From Prevotellaceae bacterium (GTDB lineage: Bacteria > Bacteroidota > Bacteroidia > Bacteroidales > Paludibacteraceae): a stretch of DNA of 64,000 nucleotides. The stretch is from the NCBI GenBank assembly GCA_020636675.1, contig JACJXK010000005.1:31444-95443 (forward strand), read 5' to 3'. Positions 61,374 to 64,000 of the stretch are shown here, in pieces; within the stretch, counting starts at the first letter, position 1; each line of letters begins with the position of its first letter. The notes under the pieces were generated by a model. The model saw only the letters and a program-made list of their open reading frames with translations. It was not told where the DNA came from and did no database searches. The translations under genes were made by a program, and so were the position numbers.

Positions 61374-63125
61374 ATGGGAAAAAACAAATTGCAGAAGTTT
61401 AGCGATATGGAGGAGTTTCCCCATGTCTTTCAATATACATATTCGGCTTTGCGCGAATTGTCGCAGCCATTTGAGTATAAAGGAAAGTGGTCGTCGTTTT
61501 TCGGAAATGACCGTCCCATTGTTCTGGAGTTGGGGTGTGGCCGTGGTGAGTATACGGTGGCGTTGGCCCGCATGTACCCGGATAAGAACTTTGTCGGAGT
61601 AGACATAAAGGGCTCCCGCATGTGGGCTGGTGCCAAGGAGTCTTTCTTGGCAGAAATGAAGAATGTGGCTTTCATCCGAACGAATATCGAAATCATCTCC
61701 GAGTTCTTTGCGAAGGACGAGGTCTCTGAAATCTGGCTGACCTTTCCTGATCCGCAGATGAAGAAGGTGCGCAAGAGACTCACCTCCACCCGTTTCATGG
61801 AGCTTTATCAGCAGTTCGTGAGGCCGGAGGGTGTCATACACTTGAAGACGGACAGTAATTTCATGTTCCGATATACGGAGGAGATGGTGAAGGCGAATGG
61901 CTATGAGGTCTTGTTCAAAAATGATGATCTTTACCATTCCGATTTTTCGGACGATAAGATATTGTCAATAAAGACATTCTATGAACAGCAATGGCTGGAT
62001 AGGGGATTGACTATTAAATATATTAAGTTTGTCATGAATCCGAAATCGACGTTCGCAGAACCGGATGTGGATATTGAGTACGACTCGTATCGTAGCTACA
62101 ATCGTAGCAAGCGGAGCGGAAAGGATTCCAGTAAGAAAAATACCGACATGGACGATAATTTAAAGAATGTACAGCAGCTATTTAAGGCTAGATTGGCAGG
62201 TTTGAATTGGAATATTCAACCCAATGGGTTGTATGATCCGATTGGATATGTGCTCTCTTTGGGGGGGAAACGAATAAGGCCGGTTACTGCGTTGCTGGCT
62301 TGCCAACTTTTCTCCGACGATTTGGAAAAAGCCATGAATCAGGCTTTGGCTTTGGAAGTGTTCCATAATTTCACCCTATTGCACGACGATATCATGGACA
62401 AGGCGGATCTTCGTAGAGGAAACCCTACTGTCCATAAGAAGTGGAACGACAACACGGCCATTCTCTCCGGAGATGCGATGTTGATAAAGGCTTATCAGCT
62501 CTTGGCGAAATGTGAACCTTCCGTTCTTAAACCGATATTGGATGTCTTCTCGGAGACGAGTGTCGGTGTGTGTGAAGGTCAACAATATGATATGGAATTT
62601 GAAAGCAGAGAAAATGTCTCTTTGCCTGAATATATGGAGATGATCCGATTGAAGACCGCTGTGCTTTTGGCAGGAAGTCTGAAGATAGGCGCCATTTGTG
62701 GCGGTGCTTCCGAAAAAGATGCTCAGTTGTTGTATGAATTCGGAATAGGGATCGGACTCGCATTCCAGGTTAAAGATGACATATTGGATGTCTATGGAGA
62801 TACGTCCAAGTTTGGCAAGGCCATAGGCGGTGATATTTGTTGTAATAAGAAAACGTATCTGCTGATTACTGCTTTGGAAAAGGCTGATCCGGAAACAAAG
62901 GCGGCGTTGTTGTCGTGGATGGAAAAGGCGCAGTTTGACAAGGATGAAAAGATTGCGGCAGTTACCGGCATCTACAATGCGCTGAGGGTGCGTGAGAATG
63001 CGGAAACGGACATGCAAACTTATTACAACCAGGCGGTTGACAGCCTTCGTCAAGTCTCTGTGGAGGAAGACCGTAAGTCTGATTTGTACGGGTTGGCAGA
63101 AAAACTGCTATATAGAGAAGATTGA
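61374..63125 (+). CDS. Fused TrmB tRNA methyltransferase / polyprenyl diphosphate synthase
   Basis: One uninterrupted frame of 583 residues with two complete enzymes. Residues 1-240 are TrmB, tRNA (guanine-46-N7)-methyltransferase (LELGCGRGEYTVALA, WLTFPDPQMKKVRKRLTS, HLKTDSNFMF). Residues 259-583 are a trans-polyprenyl synthase (LSLGGKRIRP, first Asp-rich LLHDDIMDKADLRRG, second VKDDILD) that builds isoprenoid chains from IPP. The linker at residues 241-258 is basic and short. An in-frame ATG at 62148 would start a normal-length synthase, and there is no stop codon between the parts. Usually these are separate genes. A second internal initiation site is possible. It begins 4 bases after gldH. 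Confidence 0.82.
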   Translation: MGKNKLQKFSDMEEFPHVFQYTYSALRELSQPFEYKGKWSSFFGNDRPIVLELGCGRGEYTVALARMYPDKNFVGVDIKGSRMWAGAKESFLAEMKNVAFIRTNIEIISEFFAKDEVSEIWLTFPDPQMKKVRKRLTSTRFMELYQQFVRPEGVIHLKTDSNFMFRYTEEMVKANGYEVLFKNDDLYHSDFSDDKILSIKTFYEQQWLDRGLTIKYIKFVMNPKSTFAEPDVDIEYDSYRSYNRSKRSGKDSSKKNTDMDDNLKNVQQLFKARLAGLNWNIQPNGLYDPIGYVLSLGGKRIRPVTALLACQLFSDDLEKAMNQALALEVFHNFTLLHDDIMDKADLRRGNPTVHKKWNDNTAILSGDAMLIKAYQLLAKCEPSVLKPILDVFSETSVGVCEGQQYDMEFESRENVSLPEYMEMIRLKTAVLLAGSLKIGAICGGASEKDAQLLYEFGIGIGLAFQVKDDILDVYGDTSKFGKAIGGDICCNKKTYLLITALEKADPETKAALLSWMEKAQFDKDEKIAAVTGIYNALRVRENAETDMQTYYNQAVDSLRQVSVEEDRKSDLYGLAEKLLYRED

Positions 63126-63271
63126 TTGTGTTTTTTAGATAGATGGATTTGATCAGACTGTGTTGTGAACTTCTGACATTCCATTCCGTTTCCTGTAAAA
63201 GAGGATATTTTATCGTGGACGAGGTGTCCCTTGACTACTATATTGTATCTACATAAATTTGTTTATTTGAT

Positions 63272-63991
63272 ATGCCATACAGACGGTTACCAAACACGAA
63301 CCAGGCCCGTATGCGATCTTTAAAGATGGCAGTGGATATGGGCGAAAAATTGGAGGATACGTATGATCTGGCTTTTTCCTACCGGACATTGGAGGAGGCG
63401 TCGTCCCTTCTTGTCCGTTATGAGCGGGCAATGAGCGAGTACAAACAGTGTTCTTCCAGTCAGGTTAATACTAATAAGAAGTTTCAAAATGCCATAAAGA
63501 TGGCTCGTTTATATATTTCCCATTTCATACAGGTGTTCAATATGTGTGTGTTGAGGAGTGAAATCAAACCGGAGGCGAAGCTGCTTTATGGCTTGGATCC
63601 GGAGAGCAATGTGGTGCCTGATCTCATTTCCGATGATAATATATACGAGTGGGGCCAAAAAATCATCTCCGGAGAACGGACCCGAATGCAGAACGGCGGT
63701 ACGCCCATTTATAATCCTACTATAGCGAAGGTTCGGGTGCATTATGATATTTTTGTGGAGTACTATAACAATCAGAAGATTTTGCAGAACAACACGTCGA
63801 GAACGATAGGAAACGTCTCGTTGTTGAATGATAGTGTGGACAAAGTGATACTAGACATTTGGAACCAAGTGGAATCTACGTTTGAAGCCCTTCCGATGGA
63901 GGATAAGATGAAGCGCTGCGAGGAGTATGGCCTGGTCTATTATTATCGTAGAGGGGAAAAGAAAGGTACGGAGACGGTCTCTGATATGTAA
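63272..63991 (+). CDS. Conserved Bacteroidales protein of unknown function
   Basis: A 239-residue protein, complete in the window. It starts MPYRRLPNTNQARMRSLKMA, an arginine-rich opening that I associate with hypothetical Bacteroidales proteins. The body is mostly helical, with HYDIFVEYYNNQKILQNN and a C-terminal CEEYGLVYYYRRGEKKG. No signal peptide or membrane segment. I cannot name a family with certainty. It stands 146 bases after the TrmB/synthase gene. Confidence 0.75.
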   Translation: MPYRRLPNTNQARMRSLKMAVDMGEKLEDTYDLAFSYRTLEEASSLLVRYERAMSEYKQCSSSQVNTNKKFQNAIKMARLYISHFIQVFNMCVLRSEIKPEAKLLYGLDPESNVVPDLISDDNIYEWGQKIISGERTRMQNGGTPIYNPTIAKVRVHYDIFVEYYNNQKILQNNTSRTIGNVSLLNDSVDKVILDIWNQVESTFEALPMEDKMKRCEEYGLVYYYRRGEKKGTETVSDM

Positions 63992-64000
63992 GTAACAGTA

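Noticed and set aside
1..64000. tRNA, rRNA or CRISPR array
   Set aside because: No cloverleaf-like sequence with a GGTTCRA arm, no rRNA segment and no regularly spaced short repeats were seen on either strand.

Overview
The window reads as a chromosome segment of a Bacteroidales bacterium. Supporting signs are the Bacteroidetes-type promoter core (TAnnTTTG, sometimes with TTTG about 20 bases upstream) in front of many genes, type IX secretion and gliding-type genes (porQ, gldH and a cargo protein with a C-terminal sorting domain), and conserved orders such as holB-ricT-gldH. T9SS genes favour a family such as Barnesiellaceae, Porphyromonadaceae or Tannerellaceae over classic Bacteroides, but I cannot fix the genus. 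No rRNA, tRNA or CRISPR array was found.

Layout. 1-3.95 kb is accessory DNA: remnants of IS30 and ISAs1 transposases, then a two-gene cassette (AlbA_2/HATPase/HTH protein plus a TIR-like protein whose 3' end is broken), flanked by two nearly identical direct repeats of about 265 bp. 4-17.7 kb is mostly core: fabD, a nuclease lipoprotein, nadC, rlmH, a very large membrane histidine kinase, porQ, cmk-ispH, pfkA, a LysM glucosaminidase and a degenerate SGNH protein. 17.8-25.2 kb holds a metallo-beta-lactamase-fold lipoprotein, a T9SS cargo protein, a decayed secreted-protein gene, a stand-alone methionine synthase activation domain, and purE-folK-pyk. 25.2-26.3 kb is a gene-free block of degenerate dispersed repeats whose relatives occur at 0.3, 3.7 and 36.2 kb.

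29.3-36.0 kb is a seven-gene efflux operon (TetR, TolC-like, HlyD-like, two ABC ATPases, two ABC-2 permeases), matching the E. coli cecR-ybhGFSR plan with ybhF split in two and an outer-membrane channel added. 39.8-41.6 kb is an AT-rich three-gene operon coding for a HATPase, a STAS-like DUF4325 protein and a PIN-domain nuclease. It looks like a partner switch controlling a toxin RNase and is the best candidate here for an undescribed system. It is followed by a UvrA2-type ATPase, a WYL regulator divergent from rtcB, an Fpg/Nei-like protein lacking the catalytic proline, and a lipoprotein hydrolase with no canonical start codon.

49.1-53.6 kb carries a translationally coupled ATP-grasp/O-acetylhomoserine sulfhydrylase pair and a group II intron seated just after that operon's terminator. 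53.7-57.8 kb has an AAA-ATPase/PD-(D/E)XK gene and a GyrI-DUF3795-WYL-DUF3795 operon. 58-63.1 kb is the core cluster holB-ricT-gldH followed by one open frame that joins TrmB to a polyprenyl diphosphate synthase, an unusual fusion.
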